From positions 11,315-19,916 of the forward strand of contig DORE01000233.1 in assembly GCA_003514305.1 (NCBI GenBank): DNA of 8,602 nucleotides. The letters are read 5' to 3'. Within the stretch, counting starts at the first letter, position 1. Each line of letters starts with the position of its first letter. This DNA is from Gammaproteobacteria bacterium (GTDB lineage: Bacteria; Pseudomonadota; Gammaproteobacteria; Pseudomonadales; Pseudohongiellaceae). Below, in pieces: positions 8,173 to 8,602 of the stretch. The translations under genes and the position numbers were made by a program. The notes beneath the pieces were generated by a model. It was not told the origin of the DNA and did not search any database. It saw only the letters and a program-made list of their open reading frames with translations.

Positions 8173-8182
8173 AGTTGCAACT
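8173..8182. promoter_or_regulatory. Perfect 10-base palindrome upstream of acs
   Basis: AGTTGCAACT is its own reverse complement and lies 33 bases upstream of the acs ATG, next to an AT-rich TATACA (minus strand, 8162-8167) that could serve as a -10 element. The position suits an operator or activator site for acs. The palindrome is short, I recognise no known regulator consensus, and no convincing -35 accompanies the TATACA, so this is only a candidate. Confidence 0.2.
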
Positions 8183-8316
8183 CAAGCGATTAACAGTCGT
8201 CCTTGAAGAGCTCAGGGCACGTGAGCGGTTCATTCACGACAATCTTAAAGTTTTAGAGAAGGGCTAGCAGTATGCCCTAAAGGTTGTGGTGCCTCAACAA
8301 ACAGTCACCTACCTTC

Positions 8317-8330
8317 TATCAGTCCTGATA
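8317..8330. promoter_or_regulatory. 14-base palindrome in the panC-acs spacer
   Basis: TATCAG-TC-CTGATA is an inverted repeat of two six-base arms separated by two bases, 17 bases past the panC stop. The two-base gap fits a dimeric protein site better than an RNA hairpin, and no T-run follows on either strand, so it is not a standard terminator. The rest of the 207-base spacer (8141-8347) shows no gene. Confidence 0.2.
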
Positions 8331-8347
8331 AGAATGAGAGATATCGA

Positions 8348-8602
8348 CTAAATCGTTAAAGTGATGTTGTCGATCAAGCGAACGTCTCCTACAAATGCAG
8401 CAGCGAGAATAACGAGGTCCGTGTCATTTTGTGACGCCATCTCCAGACTTCTGGCATTGCATATGTTGAAATACTCCGTTTTCAATCCGCGTAAAGAAAG
8501 GGAATGCTTGGCCTCGCTTTCAACTTGACGGTATTCTTGATTGCCTTGTCTGATAAGTCTTTCAGTTTGCTGCAACTCTTCAAATAAGGCTGGAGCAATC
8601 TG
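8348..8602 (-). CDS. panC: Pantoate--beta-alanine ligase, C-terminal part only
   Basis: The frame is open from the right edge to a TAG at 8348-8350 and shows the last 84 residues; the N-terminal catalytic part lies outside the window. PanC joins pantoate and beta-alanine, using ATP, to make pantothenate for coenzyme A. The visible part is the C-terminal subdomain. The stretch GLKTEYFNICNARSLE corresponds to the family's usual 'vDYvei.d...L' strand, and VILAAAFVGDVRLIDNI is the characteristic PanC ending (A-A-x-x-G-x-x-R-L-I-D-N). Because these are true C-terminal motifs and the stop follows at the usual distance, the gene looks intact at its 3' end. It points towards acs on the same strand, 207 bases away. 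No clear terminator is visible between them. Confidence 0.93.
   Translation of the reverse strand, partial: QIAPALFEELQQTERLIRQGNQEYRQVESEAKHSLSLRGLKTEYFNICNARSLEMASQNDTDLVILAAAFVGDVRLIDNITLTI

Noticed and set aside
8141..8233. 31-residue N-terminal extension of Acs from an ATG at 8233
   Set aside because: The extension has no counterpart in known Acs proteins and covers likely control sequence; the ATG at 8140 matches the family start and has GAGAG in front.
8260..8278. AGGGC/GCCCT inverted repeat in the panC-acs spacer as a panC terminator
   Set aside because: The stem is five base pairs with a nine-base loop and no U-run follows in the panC direction.

Overview
The window looks like chromosome of a marine-type gammaproteobacterium. 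The Acs and PanC sequences are close to gammaproteobacterial forms, base composition is near balanced by eye, and a panC-acs neighbourhood is known in Pseudomonas. The genus cannot be fixed from the sequence alone. Every supported gene lies on the minus strand, so transcription runs from right to left. Nothing mobile, no RNA gene and no CRISPR array was seen.

Right part (about 6203-8602): the 3' end of panC (pantoate--beta-alanine ligase, coenzyme A pathway) enters from the right edge. A 207-base spacer with two short palindromes follows, then a complete acetyl-CoA synthetase gene (acs). The two genes are linked metabolically: pantothenate is a precursor of CoA, and Acs uses CoA to activate acetate.

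Left part (1-6025): after a 177-base spacer comes a tightly packed four-gene set in the order DUF58 protein, TgpA-like membrane transglutaminase, MoxR-family AAA+ ATPase, secreted helical-repeat (TPR-like) protein. The spacings are 5 bases, 43 bases and an ATGA stop/start overlap. The last gene is open from its ATG at 1469 to the left edge with no stop (489 codons), so it is truncated by the window. It fills what would otherwise look like an empty 1.4 kb.

MoxR/DUF58/TgpA trios are widespread. The ATPase is thought to act as a chaperone-like remodeler, DUF58 as a membrane-anchored partner, and TgpA as a periplasmic thiol-type transglutaminase or protease-fold enzyme. The order here differs from the MoxR-first order known in Pseudomonas aeruginosa. 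The added secreted protein, with four cysteines in two similarly spaced pairs, would meet the TgpA catalytic domain in the periplasm. This is the least characterised part of the window. I see no evidence for a wholly new kind of system.
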